From Verrucomicrobiia bacterium (GTDB taxonomy: Bacteria > Verrucomicrobiota > Verrucomicrobiia > Verrucomicrobiales > DEV007): a stretch of DNA of 64,000 nt. Below, piece after piece: positions 8,286 to 16,470 of this stretch. Location of the stretch: assembly GCA_030425385.1 (NCBI GenBank), contig JAUIAH010000020.1:62001-126000 (forward strand), read 5' to 3'. Under the pieces are notes generated by a model. The model did not search any database and was not told the DNA's origin. It worked only from the letters and a program-made list of their open reading frames with translations. The stretch's first letter is position 1, and each line of letters begins with the position of its first letter. Position numbers and translations under genes: made by a program.

Positions 8286-8485
8286 GGCAAGGAAAGTGGC
8301 AGATCGATCGGGGTCGCATGGCTCCTCATACTGAGGATCATGATCGGATCGTTTGGTGAGGGTGATGGTGGTCTGTTTCCCCTCGGAATGAGGGAATCGC
8401 CTATCAGATTCTCAAGGCTTCGGATGGGTTTCCGGCGGTCGAGCATTGAATGAACCCTAACGGATGGCCATTGGGTATTCGCCCC
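8286..8485. other. Spacer between permease gene and repeat array
   Basis: About 200 bp upstream of the permease gene. I see no gene here. It may hold the permease ribosome-binding site and a secondary promoter, but no clear consensus stood out. Confidence 0.5.
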
Positions 8486-8959
8486 ATTCTCGCGACCTTT
8501 CAGGCCGCTATTCTCGACTCGCAGATTCCCAAGGCTAAAGCCTTGGGCTAGGTTCTCGCGTCCTTTCAGGCCGCCTTTCTCGACTCGCAGATTCCCAAGG
8601 CTGAAGCCTTGGGCTGGGTTCTCGCGTCCTTTCAGGCCGCTATTCTCGACTCGCAGATTCCCAAGGCTGAAGCCTTGGGACTGGTTCGCCCTTCCTTTCA
8701 GGCCCCTATTCTCGACTGGCGGATTCTCAAGGCTGAAGCCTTGGGACTGGTTCGCCCGTCCTTTCAGGCCGCACTTGGTGATTACCGATATCCCAGGACG
8801 TGGATTCGTCAGATGCGCTAGGCGGCTGCCTTGCGATTTGGGAATGGGCCTATGAAGCGCGAAACGCTGGGGCTGAAGGCCCTGGAGAACAAAGCCCAAG
8901 GCTTCAGCCTTGGGAACCCGATAGGGACGTAGACATGCGGCCTGAAGGGTCGCGAGAAT
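8486..8959. repeat. Hairpin repeat array 1, bounded by terminal inverted repeats
   Basis: The array starts with a 23-nt end beginning ATTCTCGCGACCTTTCAGG (8486-8508) and finishes with its near-exact reverse complement (8937-8959). Between them the CAGGCC landmark recurs at 8501, 8567, 8633, 8699 and 8765, an exact 66-bp period. Each unit carries the hairpin CCCAAGGCTGAAGCCTTGGG or its TAAA-loop form (8-bp stem, 4-nt loop). A distinct segment of about 185 bp closes the array and contains one hairpin in opposite orientation near 8892. These are REP-like elements mobilised by the neighbouring Y1 transposase. A minus-strand reading frame runs through the array (22-residue period) but is probably not a gene. 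Confidence 0.9.
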
Positions 8960-8966
8960 GGTGCGT

Positions 8967-9419
8967 TCAGTCCCAGACATAACGTTCATCAAAGTCGATG
9001 TGATATTTGGTGAGAAATGCTCGGAATTCTTCTTGAAAGCTCTTCTTGCGATGGTGCTCGGCTTGATTGCGGATGTATCGCTGCACGTCCTCCACATGAG
9101 AAGCACTCACAGAGAACGCCCCATATCCCCCTTGCCATGCGAAGGCATGCAATTCCGGGAAGACGCTCTTCAGCCATTTGGATGACTCTCCCTTAATCGT
9201 TCCCAGGAACGTTGCTAGTGCCAGATTCTTCGAAAGCTTTACTAACAAATGGACGTGATCGGCCACACCGCCCACCTCCACGGCGCGAGATTCCTGACCC
9301 TCACAGGCCTTCGCCAAGTATGGGTAGAGCCGCTCCTGCACAGGCGCCGTCAACCAAGGGTATCGGCCCTTTGTGCTAAAGATCACGTGCAGGTAGTTTT
9401 GTGAGAGCGATTGCGGCAT
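8967..9419 (-). CDS. REP-associated tyrosine transposase (Y1, IS200/IS605-like TnpA)
   Basis: The 150-residue product opens MPQSLSQNYLHVIFSTKGR, as expected for this family. It has the HUH metal-binding motif in VADHVHLLV (His55, His57) and the catalytic tyrosine in VQRYIRNQAEHH (Tyr115). Length matches single-domain Y1 transposases. The enzyme nicks single-stranded DNA at hairpins and forms a 5'-phosphotyrosine intermediate. The flanking GCCTTGGG hairpins are the obvious substrates. The gene appears intact and is on the operon's coding strand. Confidence 0.93.
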   Translation of the reverse strand: MPQSLSQNYLHVIFSTKGRYPWLTAPVQERLYPYLAKACEGQESRAVEVGGVADHVHLLVKLSKNLALATFLGTIKGESSKWLKSVFPELHAFAWQGGYGAFSVSASHVEDVQRYIRNQAEHHRKKSFQEEFRAFLTKYHIDFDERYVWD

Positions 9420-9440
9420 AATCCTTCAGATTTGGGAGCG

Positions 9441-9977
9441 ATTCTCGCGACCTTTCAGGCCGCCATTCATGATCTCCGATATCCCAAGGCTAAAGCCTTG
9501 GGCTAGGTTCTCGCGTCCTTTCAGGCCGCTTTTAGATTTCCCAAGGCTAAAGCCTTGGGCTAGGTTCTCGCGTCCTTTCAGGCCGCTATTCATGATCTCC
9601 GATTTCCCAAGGCTGAAGCCTTGGGCTGCTTTCTCGCGTCCTTTCAGGCCGCACTTGGGCTCTGCCAGACAACCAAGGCTGAAGCCTTGGGCTGGGCTCT
9701 CTCTCTCGCGTCCTTTCAGGCCGCTATACTCGACTAGCGGACTCGCAAGGCTGAAGCCTTGGGACTGGTTCTCGCGTCCTTTCAGGCCGCTAGTGGTGAT
9801 TACCGATATCCCGGAACGTAGATTCGTCGGATGCGCTAGGCGGATGCCTTGGGATTTGGGAATGGACCCATGAAGCGCGAAACGCTGGGGCTGAAGGCCC
9901 CGGAGAACAAAGCCCAAGGCTTCAGCCTTGGGAATCCGATAGGGACATAGGCATGCGGCCTGAAGGGTCGCGAGAAT
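9441..9977. repeat. Hairpin repeat array 2, bounded by terminal inverted repeats
   Basis: The same architecture as array 1: 23-nt ends at 9441-9463 and, inverted, at 9955-9977. The CAGGCC landmarks lie at 9456, 9522, 9579, 9645, 9717 and 9783, giving periods 66, 57, 66, 72 and 66, all multiples of three. Hairpins of the CCAAGGCTGAAGCCTTGG type occur near 9483, 9540, 9607, 9672 and 9749, with an inverted one near 9912. The last 185 bp or so are a close copy of the end of array 1. Confidence 0.9.
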
Positions 9978-9997
9978 GGTGCGCATTGACATGTCCG

Positions 9998-11515
9998 TTA
10001 GGTTGGCAGGGCGGCTTTCATGATGGCTTCTTCGCTGGCTGCCGATCGCTCGAACTCGGCGGTCTTGCGTCCCTCACATAGCACGGCGATCCGGTCGGAA
10101 ATGGTGAGTATCTCCGGCAACTCGGACGAGACGACGACCACGGCCAACCCTTCGCTCACCAGTTCTCGGATCAAGGCGTAGATCTCGGCCTTGGCATTCA
10201 CATCGATGCCTCGCGTGGGCTCATCTAACAATAGCACTTCCGGATCCGTGGCCAACCATTTGGCCAGGACAACCTTCTGTTGATTCCCTCCACTGAGATT
10301 GCGGATCCGCTGATCTCCAGACGGCGTCTTGACATGAAATCGCTCGATGGCCTCTTCCACGGACTTCCTTTCGGCCGTTTCTTGCAGCCACCCCCCTCTC
10401 TCAAAACGACGCAGGCTCGCCAAGGTGGCATTCTCCCCTACCGTCATCCCTAACACCAAGCCTTCACGCTTGCGATCCTCGGGTGCCAATGCAAGCCCAT
10501 GCTGAATCGCCTCGCGCGGTGAACCCAGAGTCACTGTTTTCCCATGAATCTGAAGGTCACCACGCACGCGTTTGGCATGCAGCCCAAACAAAGTTTCCAA
10601 CAACTCCGTCCGCCCGGCTCCCATCAATCCAAAGATGCCTAACACCTCTCCCTTTCTCACATTGAGGTCAATCTCTCGGAGCACATAGTCATCGCCCCGT
10701 TCTGGATGAGGCAAGGAGAGATTCACTGCTTGCAGGATCACCTCCCCGTTGGAAGGTCCCGTCTTTCCTTGGAACTCCATGCCCTGAAAGGTGCGCCCGA
10801 CCATCATGCGCACAATCTCATCGTGACTGAGATCTGTGAGGGGCGCGGCCCCGATTGATTGACCATCGCGCATGACAAGCGCGTCGTCTCCAATGCGTCC
10901 AAGTTCTTCTAACTTGTGAGTGATGTAGGCAATGGCCACCCCCTGACGTTTGAGATCATCAATGATCCCGAAGAGGACGTCAATCTCGTGCTCCGTGATT
11001 GCCGACGTGGGCTCATCCATGATGAGGACACGGGCTTCACACGAAACGGCTTTGGCGATCTCAACCACTTGTTGCTGTCCCACACGTAGATTTGCCAACG
11101 GGGTGCCTGGATCCACGTCCAAATCTAACTTATCTAACAGCACCTTTGCCTGCTCGTGCAACGTCGATTTGTCAATGAGGCCCAGGCGGTTGAGAGGCTC
11201 TCGCCCCAGAAACAAATTCTGAGCCACGGTGAGATTCCCAAACAGATTCAACTCCTGATGAATCATGGCCACCCCAGCGGCGTTGGCCTCACGCGGGCTA
11301 TGGAAGCGCACAGGCTCTCCATCTAACAAAACCTCACCAGCATCCGGAGGGAACACGCCAGCAAGAATATTCATGAGCGTTGACTTTCCTGCTCCATTCT
11401 CTCCTAACAACGCGGTCAACCGCCCGCGCCGCAAGGTAAGGCTCACGTCGTCCAGCGCTTTCACCCCCGGAAAGTGCTTACAAATGCCCGTGGCTTGAAG
11501 CGTGATGGCACTCAT
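9998..11515 (-). CDS. Sugar ABC transporter ATPase (RbsA family, two nucleotide-binding domains)
   Basis: The 505-residue product has two fused ABC domains. Domain 1 has Walker [10 protein letters not shown] (38-46), signature [15 protein letters not shown] and Walker [12 protein letters not shown]. Domain 2 has a degenerate Walker A ([10 protein letters not shown], usual for this family), the signature [15 protein letters not shown] and Walker [11 protein letters not shown]. This is the classic RbsA/MglA/XylG layout energising monosaccharide import. Its start codon overlaps the stop of the DUF2291 gene by 4 bp (11512-11515), indicating translational coupling. Confidence 0.94.
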   Translation of the reverse strand: MSAITLQATGICKHFPGVKALDDVSLTLRRGRLTALLGENGAGKSTLMNILAGVFPPDAGEVLLDGEPVRFHSPREANAAGVAMIHQELNLFGNLTVAQNLFLGREPLNRLGLIDKSTLHEQAKVLLDKLDLDVDPGTPLANLRVGQQQVVEIAKAVSCEARVLIMDEPTSAITEHEIDVLFGIIDDLKRQGVAIAYITHKLEELGRIGDDALVMRDGQSIGAAPLTDLSHDEIVRMMVGRTFQGMEFQGKTGPSNGEVILQAVNLSLPHPERGDDYVLREIDLNVRKGEVLGIFGLMGAGRTELLETLFGLHAKRVRGDLQIHGKTVTLGSPREAIQHGLALAPEDRKREGLVLGMTVGENATLASLRRFERGGWLQETAERKSVEEAIERFHVKTPSGDQRIRNLSGGNQQKVVLAKWLATDPEVLLLDEPTRGIDVNAKAEIYALIRELVSEGLAVVVVSSELPEILTISDRIAVLCEGRKTAEFERSAASEEAIMKAALPT

Positions 11516-12159
11516 GGGAAGGCCACCTGCACCGGAACCACGGTCACCGTATCCAACGCCGTCTCTGAATCCCGAATCTCGACGCCCCCGACAAAGGTCA
11601 GCTCAGCCCCGACAGTGGCCTGTTCGCGCAGTTGAGGGAGCACGCTCTCTTCGACGCGGCGGTTGATCTCAGAAGAGAGCCCATTGAAATCCTGCGAATC
11701 CGCAAAGTCACTCACATTGAGCAAACCGCTGCCATCCCGGATGGCGTTTCCAAAGATGGGACCGGTAGGAAGCACCACCTTCCCACCATCTGCCAAGGCC
11801 ACGATGACTTTGCTTTTCGCAACGTCGCTCACCTTACCCTTACCCGTCACCCAGTAAGACGACTGCCCACTCAATCCCAAGCGATGCCCGTACTGTTCGG
11901 CAGCCGCCTTCGGGTCCTGAGAGAAGGCCGCGCGCAACACGTCAATCGCAACCGCATCGTCTGCGGAAGGGAGGAGTTCCTCTTCCCAGAAACGCTCCAC
12001 GAACGCGCCAGGATCGAAGCTTTCGGCGGCGGCCTGAGCCTTCGCGCGCTCTAACGGAACAATATGAAAGAGGGGTAAGAATGTCCACCACAACACGGCC
12101 CCGGCGGTGATGCCTCCCCATAGCCACCACCGACGTTTGCCAGACTCAGTCGTCGCCAT
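11512..12159 (-). CDS. DUF2291 family membrane-anchored protein
   Basis: The 215-residue product has a single N-terminal membrane segment (about residues 11-31, WWLWGGITAGAVLWWTFLPL) and a periplasmic domain. Features such as RFWEEELLPSA, GLSGQSSYWVTGKGKV and LPTGPIFGNAIRDGSG are those of DUF2291, a family found beside RbsABC-type importers. Its function is unknown; a role in substrate delivery or importer assembly is a guess. It overlaps the ATPase gene by 4 bp and follows the binding-protein gene by 12 bp. Confidence 0.85.
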   Translation of the reverse strand: MATTESGKRRWWLWGGITAGAVLWWTFLPLFHIVPLERAKAQAAAESFDPGAFVERFWEEELLPSADDAVAIDVLRAAFSQDPKAAAEQYGHRLGLSGQSSYWVTGKGKVSDVAKSKVIVALADGGKVVLPTGPIFGNAIRDGSGLLNVSDFADSQDFNGLSSEINRRVEESVLPQLREQATVGAELTFVGGVEIRDSETALDTVTVVPVQVAFP

Positions 12160-12171
12160 GCGTTCTCTACC

Positions 12172-13125
12172 TTACTTGCGACCGTAGTCGCCGAAGTTGC
12201 CCACGTTATCCTTGTGCACGAGTTCTACCGCGACCGGGGTCTTCTGAGGAAACTCCCGCTCCCCCTTGAGATACTTGTCAGCACTTTCGGCAGCGGTCTG
12301 CGCCATCACCTTGGGAAACTGCATGCCAGTGGCCACGATCTTGCCTTCCGCGATGAGCTTGACGACGTCATCGGCACCATCAAATCCAAACACTTTGACC
12401 GTCTCCGCTTTCCCTGCCGATACCAAGGCCTGATACGCACCCATCGCCATGGCATCATTGCCGCAGAATACCGCATCAATGGCAGGATTTGCCTGTAAGA
12501 TCGCTTCCATGACTTCCAAGGCTTTGGCCCGATCGAAATCCGCGCTTTGTTGCGCAACCATTTCCAGTCCCTCAAAGCGATCGACCACGCTGTGAAATCC
12601 TTTCGACCGATTCCAGGTATTGTTATCTCCCACCAATCCTAGCAATTCCACATATTTGCCAGTCTCGCCTACCTGCTCAACAAAGAACTGGCCGAGCGCC
12701 ACGCAACCCGAGTAGTTGTCCGAAAGGATCTGCGAAACCGCGGCATCCGTGGCGTTGATCTCGCGGTCCATACAGAAGACAGGGATGCCCGCTTCTTTGG
12801 CTTTGCGCACATTGGCAACGGAGCCATCGGCATCGGTCGGATTGAAGAGGACTGCCGCATAGCCAGACGCGATGATATTCTCGTAATGGGAGGCTTCCTT
12901 CGCCGGGTCGTTCTGAGAATCGAAGATAGTGGCTTCGTATCCCAATTCCTGAGCGCGATCACGCGCCGTTTCCGCCAGAACGACGAACCAGGGGTTGTTC
13001 AGCGTCGAGATCACGACAGCTACTTTGTTAGAATTACCAGCACTAGCATTGGAGCCAGACTTGCTGCAAGCGACCAGCCCTAGCACGAGTGTCAGGGCCA
13101 CGATCCATTTGAGGTAGGGTTTCAT
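12172..13125 (-). CDS. Periplasmic sugar-binding lipoprotein (RbsB-like, Peripla_BP_4)
   Basis: The 317-residue product begins with a lipoprotein signal ending LGLVAC, giving Cys20. The two-lobed binding fold follows: [20 protein letters not shown] (about 34-53), [49 protein letters not shown] and [15 protein letters not shown]. These strand-loop motifs are those of ribose/xylose-type binding proteins. It captures the sugar for the ABC importer encoded downstream. The preference for D-apiose over ribose or xylose comes only from the operon content. Confidence 0.92.
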   Translation of the reverse strand: MKPYLKWIVALTLVLGLVACSKSGSNASAGNSNKVAVVISTLNNPWFVVLAETARDRAQELGYEATIFDSQNDPAKEASHYENIIASGYAAVLFNPTDADGSVANVRKAKEAGIPVFCMDREINATDAAVSQILSDNYSGCVALGQFFVEQVGETGKYVELLGLVGDNNTWNRSKGFHSVVDRFEGLEMVAQQSADFDRAKALEVMEAILQANPAIDAVFCGNDAMAMGAYQALVSAGKAETVKVFGFDGADDVVKLIAEGKIVATGMQFPKVMAQTAAESADKYLKGEREFPQKTPVAVELVHKDNVGNFGDYGRK

Positions 13126-13175
13126 GGTGTTCGTGTTGAATTAGGTGAAGTGAGTATGGCAGAGCGGCAGGATGA

Positions 13176-14654
13176 TTAAAAGACGCGTTTCACGGCCACG
13201 TTCCAACCGTGGAGGTAGCGTTGCACCGTCGTCGTGTCCATTTGCGGCCGGAAGACATGCGATTCTCGAGGAAGCGCCGCAAGTTCCTCCAAAGTGACCA
13301 CCTCATTCATGCCCAGCATGCCAGCCATGCTGGCACCGAGGGCCGAGCAATCTGGGACAGCAGCGGCATGGACGTCGATTCGCAAGAGGTCAGCCGTAAA
13401 CTGCATGAGAAAGCGGTCACGGGTGGGGCCGCCGTCTGCCTGGATGCTCTGAAGACTCGTCTCGGCATCTGCATTCATCATATGCAACACGTCGTGCAAC
13501 TGATAGGCGATGGACTCCTCCGCAGCGCGTACCACGTGGTGACGCGTGGCCGCTGGCGTCAACCCTACAATGGCAGCACGGGCTTCCGGCTTCCAGTGCG
13601 GTGCACTCAGCCCAGCAAATGCGGGGACCAGATAGACACCACCGTTATCCTCCACCGCCGCAGCAAGGTCACCAGCTTCAGCAGAGGTCTGCAATAGGCC
13701 TAACTGATCTTTCAGCCAGGCAATCGACGCCGCCGAGTAATTGATGATCCCCTCAAAGCAGTAAGCCGGCCGCCCGTGCCGCACCCAAGCAATCGTACTA
13801 ACCGAACCACTTTCGGTAAATCGTAAGGTCTCACCAATGTTGAGCAAGACGGAAGACCCCGTGCCAAACGTGACCTTGGCTGAACCGGGCTCGAAACAGC
13901 GCTGAGCGAAGAGCGATGCCTGGGAATCGCCCATGACCCCGCAGATGGGGATGGGATTCGGCAAGAGCCCGTCGATGGTCGTTTCTCCGAAACGAGCACT
14001 GCTCTCGCGCACCTCAGGTAGCGCCTCTTTCGGCACATGGAAGAGTTCGCACAATCCCTCATCCCATCTCAGCGCACCAATGTCGTAGAGCAAGGTACGG
14101 CTTGCATTGGTATGATCCGTGGCGAAGACCGCGCCTTCTGTGAGACGATGCATTAGGTAGGTATCGATCGTTCCCACGAGGGCCTCGCCCCTTGCCAGCG
14201 CTGCCTTCAACGCGGGCTGGGCCTCTACAAGCCATCTCAATTTCGAAGCCGAGAAATAGGTATCCAGGCGCAGACCCGTGCGCTCCCGCACCTGCTGCCC
14301 GTGCCCACCATCTTCCAGATCCTGACAAATGCCTGCGCCTCGTCGGCATTGCCAGACGATGGCATGATGCAGGGGACGCCCCGTCCCGCGCTCGAAGACA
14401 CCAATCGTTTCTCGTTGATTGGTCAAGCTCAGACAACGCAGTGACGACACTTTGTCAGGATGCTCTGCGAACAACTCTCGCACGACGGTGAGGACATTCG
14501 CCCAGATCTCCTCCAGATCATGCTCCACCCAGCCAGGTTGAGGATAGATCTGGGTGTGCTCGCGACTCGCCTTGCCCAGCACCGCCCCTTGAGCATCGTA
14601 GAGGAGGGCCTTCGTCGCCGAGGTACTCTGATCGATGGCGAGAAAGGTACTCAT
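13176..14654 (-). CDS. FGGY-family carbohydrate kinase (candidate apulose kinase)
   Basis: The 492-residue product starts MSTFLAIDQSTSATKALLYD, the phosphate-binding loop of FGGY kinases, with SLTNQRETIGVF and a TIDTYLMHRLT segment typical of the glycerol-kinase branch. The C-terminal ATPase half has VTFGTGSSVLLNIG and IQADGGPTRDRFLMQFTADL. Glycerol kinase is the nearest familiar relative, but there is no glp context; instead it overlaps a split transketolase gene by 4 bp. This suggests it phosphorylates the ketose made by the upstream isomerase. D-apulose kinase is my preferred hypothesis; a xylulose- or erythrulose-type kinase is possible. Confidence 0.88.
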   Translation of the reverse strand: MSTFLAIDQSTSATKALLYDAQGAVLGKASREHTQIYPQPGWVEHDLEEIWANVLTVVRELFAEHPDKVSSLRCLSLTNQRETIGVFERGTGRPLHHAIVWQCRRGAGICQDLEDGGHGQQVRERTGLRLDTYFSASKLRWLVEAQPALKAALARGEALVGTIDTYLMHRLTEGAVFATDHTNASRTLLYDIGALRWDEGLCELFHVPKEALPEVRESSARFGETTIDGLLPNPIPICGVMGDSQASLFAQRCFEPGSAKVTFGTGSSVLLNIGETLRFTESGSVSTIAWVRHGRPAYCFEGIINYSAASIAWLKDQLGLLQTSAEAGDLAAAVEDNGGVYLVPAFAGLSAPHWKPEARAAIVGLTPAATRHHVVRAAEESIAYQLHDVLHMMNADAETSLQSIQADGGPTRDRFLMQFTADLLRIDVHAAAVPDCSALGASMAGMLGMNEVVTLEELAALPRESHVFRPQMDTTTVQRYLHGWNVAVKRVF

Positions 14655-15652
14655 GCTTGAACTAACAATGCCCTCGCTGTTTCTGTCAGACCCTCCATGG
14701 AAATCCCGTAATGCCGAAAGATATCAGCCTGCGCGCCTGTGACGGTCTCCTCATCGGCAATGCCCACGATGCGAAACGGTTTGGCCATTCCAGCATGCAT
14801 CAACACACTTGCACACGCTTCCCCGAGACCACCATGGACCAGGTGCTCCTCTACGGTGACGATCGCTCGGCAATCCCGCGCCGCTCGGAGGATCGCCTCG
14901 GCGTCGAGCGGCTTGATCGTGTGCATGCTGAGAACCCGACTGAAGATCCCCTCGCCCTCCAACTGGGCCGCGGCTAACAACGCATGAATAACCGTCTCCC
15001 CTGTGGCCAAGAAGGCCACGTCCGTCCCCTCTCGGATCACACTCGCCTTGCCCAGTTCGAAAGATTTCTCACGAGGCAGATCCACCATGGCGGCCTTGCC
15101 GAAACGCACAAACATGGGGCTCGGCGCCGTTGACGCGACGCGGATGGCTTCCCGTGTCTCCGTATTGTCGGCCGGAACGATGATAGTGATATTGTTAAGG
15201 GCACGCAAGACGGCCAGATCATGGAGCGAGTGGTGCGTGCTTCCCAGCGCGCCGTAACTCACTCCTGAGCTGATGCCAATCAACGTCGCAGGCACATCTG
15301 AGTAGCAGACATCATTCTTGATCTGCTCTAATGAGCGCGCGGTGAGAAAGCAACCCGGAGAGACACCAAAGGCCTTCTTTCCGCAGGCAGCCAGACCCGC
15401 CGTGATCCCTACGAGGTTCTGTTCCGCGATGCCGACCTCAACGATTTGCTGTGGCAACGCATTTCCGAACGGTACGAGCTTGCCCGATCCTCGCGAATCA
15501 CTCGTCACCACCACCACATTCGGATCATCCTGCGCCAGCTCTAACAAGGTTTCTGAAAACACTTCCAGGTTCGGACGTCCCTGGGTCAGCCCGAGGCTCT
15601 CCATCAGTGCCTTGGCTTCGGGTGTGAACATGGTGGGAGCCGGTGCACTCAT
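14651..15652 (-). CDS. Transketolase C-terminal subunit (candidate apulose-4-phosphate transketolase)
   Basis: The start at 15652 is chosen because it makes the ATGA overlap with the N-terminal subunit gene and opens MSAPAPTMFTPEAKALMESL; the longer frame has no family sequence. The 333 residues correspond to the pyrimidine-binding and C-terminal domains of transketolase. They include VEVGIAEQNLVGITAGLAA with the catalytic Glu77 that activates thiamine diphosphate, and GSTHHSLHDLAVLRAL. Split transketolases act as heterodimers of these two chains. Downstream it overlaps the kinase gene by 4 bp. Confidence 0.9.
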   Translation of the reverse strand: MSAPAPTMFTPEAKALMESLGLTQGRPNLEVFSETLLELAQDDPNVVVVTSDSRGSGKLVPFGNALPQQIVEVGIAEQNLVGITAGLAACGKKAFGVSPGCFLTARSLEQIKNDVCYSDVPATLIGISSGVSYGALGSTHHSLHDLAVLRALNNITIIVPADNTETREAIRVASTAPSPMFVRFGKAAMVDLPREKSFELGKASVIREGTDVAFLATGETVIHALLAAAQLEGEGIFSRVLSMHTIKPLDAEAILRAARDCRAIVTVEEHLVHGGLGEACASVLMHAGMAKPFRIVGIADEETVTGAQADIFRHYGISMEGLTETARALLVQA

Positions 15653-16470
15653 GCGGCCCCCTCCAGCTGATTCAGTTCTGCGAGAGCCTGTTCGTATTCC
15701 TCGGAGCTTGGCACGCCATGATGCCACTTGGGGACATTCTCCATGAAACTCACGCCTTTGCCTTTCACTGTGTTAGCAATCACGACGAGCGGCTTTCCTG
15801 CCGCTGGCGCGTTTGTCAGGGCCTCGGTCAACTCCGTGTAGTCATGCCCATCGACTTCACGGACATCCCAGCCGAAGGCCTGCCATTTCTCAGCCAAGGG
15901 CGCCGTGCTCATCACTTCCTTGGTGGGCCCAGTGATCTGCAAGCGATTGTGATCGAGAATCGCCACTAAATTGTCGAGTTGATAGTGGGCCCCGGCTAGC
16001 GCCGCTTCCCAATTAGATCCCTCTGCCAATTCGCCATCGCCTAACAACGTGAAGACGCGATAAGGCGCACGGTCCATCTTTCCAGCCAAGGCCATGCCGA
16101 TGCAAATCGGCAAGCCATGTCCCAGCGCGCCCGTGTTCATTTCAATCCCTGGGATGTGGCGGGTGGGATGTCCCACATAGTGGGATTGATAGTGACAGAC
16201 GGTCTCCAAATCACTCGGAGGAAAGAACCCACGATCACTAAGGACCGTGTAGAGAGCTTCCACGCAATGCCCTTTACTCTGCACATACCGGTCACGGTGA
16301 AGATCGGTAAACGTCTCGGGGGAGACCTTCAAGACCCGGTTATAGAGAACATTCAGGATATCCAGACAGGACAAGCCGCCACCCGTGTGACCAGCCCCTG
16401 CACCAACGATGACACCGAGCAGGCGCTTGCGCAGGCCGATGGCCTTTATTTCTAGCTCTCTGTCAGTCAT
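15649..16470 (-). CDS. Transketolase N-terminal subunit (thiamine-diphosphate-binding)
   Basis: The 273 residues cover the TPP-binding domain: GAGHTGGGLSCLDILNVLY (His28), YVQSKGHCVEALY (His68), TGALGHGLPICIGMALA (His118), then GDGELAEGSNWEAAL (from 144) with the downstream Asn that binds the Mg-diphosphate. Transketolases move a two-carbon ketol unit between sugar phosphates. The gene overlaps the isomerase gene by 4 bp upstream and the partner subunit gene by 4 bp downstream, so the pair is probably made in equal amounts. Confidence 0.92.
   Translation of the reverse strand: MTDRELEIKAIGLRKRLLGVIVGAGAGHTGGGLSCLDILNVLYNRVLKVSPETFTDLHRDRYVQSKGHCVEALYTVLSDRGFFPPSDLETVCHYQSHYVGHPTRHIPGIEMNTGALGHGLPICIGMALAGKMDRAPYRVFTLLGDGELAEGSNWEAALAGAHYQLDNLVAILDHNRLQITGPTKEVMSTAPLAEKWQAFGWDVREVDGHDYTELTEALTNAPAAGKPLVVIANTVKGKGVSFMENVPKWHHGVPSSEEYEQALAELNQLEGAA

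Larger units (their letters stand above)
8486..9977. mobile_element. Composite REP/RAYT element inserted in the sugar operon
   Basis: Two hairpin arrays in the same orientation (8486-8959 and 9441-9977), each with the same terminal inverted repeats and the same closing segment, flank one Y1 transposase gene (8967-9419). The layout resembles BIME clusters around REP-associated tyrosine transposases, but is unusually large and duplicated as a block. It lies between the ATPase and permease genes of one importer, which are normally adjacent, so the element probably arrived after the operon was assembled. Confidence 0.8.

Noticed and set aside
8282-9106. Long minus-strand ORF through array 1 as a real gene (and the similar one at 9426-9992)
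   Set aside because: The translation is only the 22-residue repeat plus sequence antisense to other features; no start signal or family. Kept as a finding about frame preservation, not as a gene.
8486-9977. CRISPR array
   Set aside because: Unit length is constant because the whole unit is repeated; there are no unique spacers, no cas genes, and the palindrome is inside each unit with a Y1 transposase alongside.
13176-14654. Glycerol kinase (glpK) assignment
   Set aside because: The FGGY fold is shared, but the neighbours are an isomerase, transketolase and sugar importer, with no glycerol genes.
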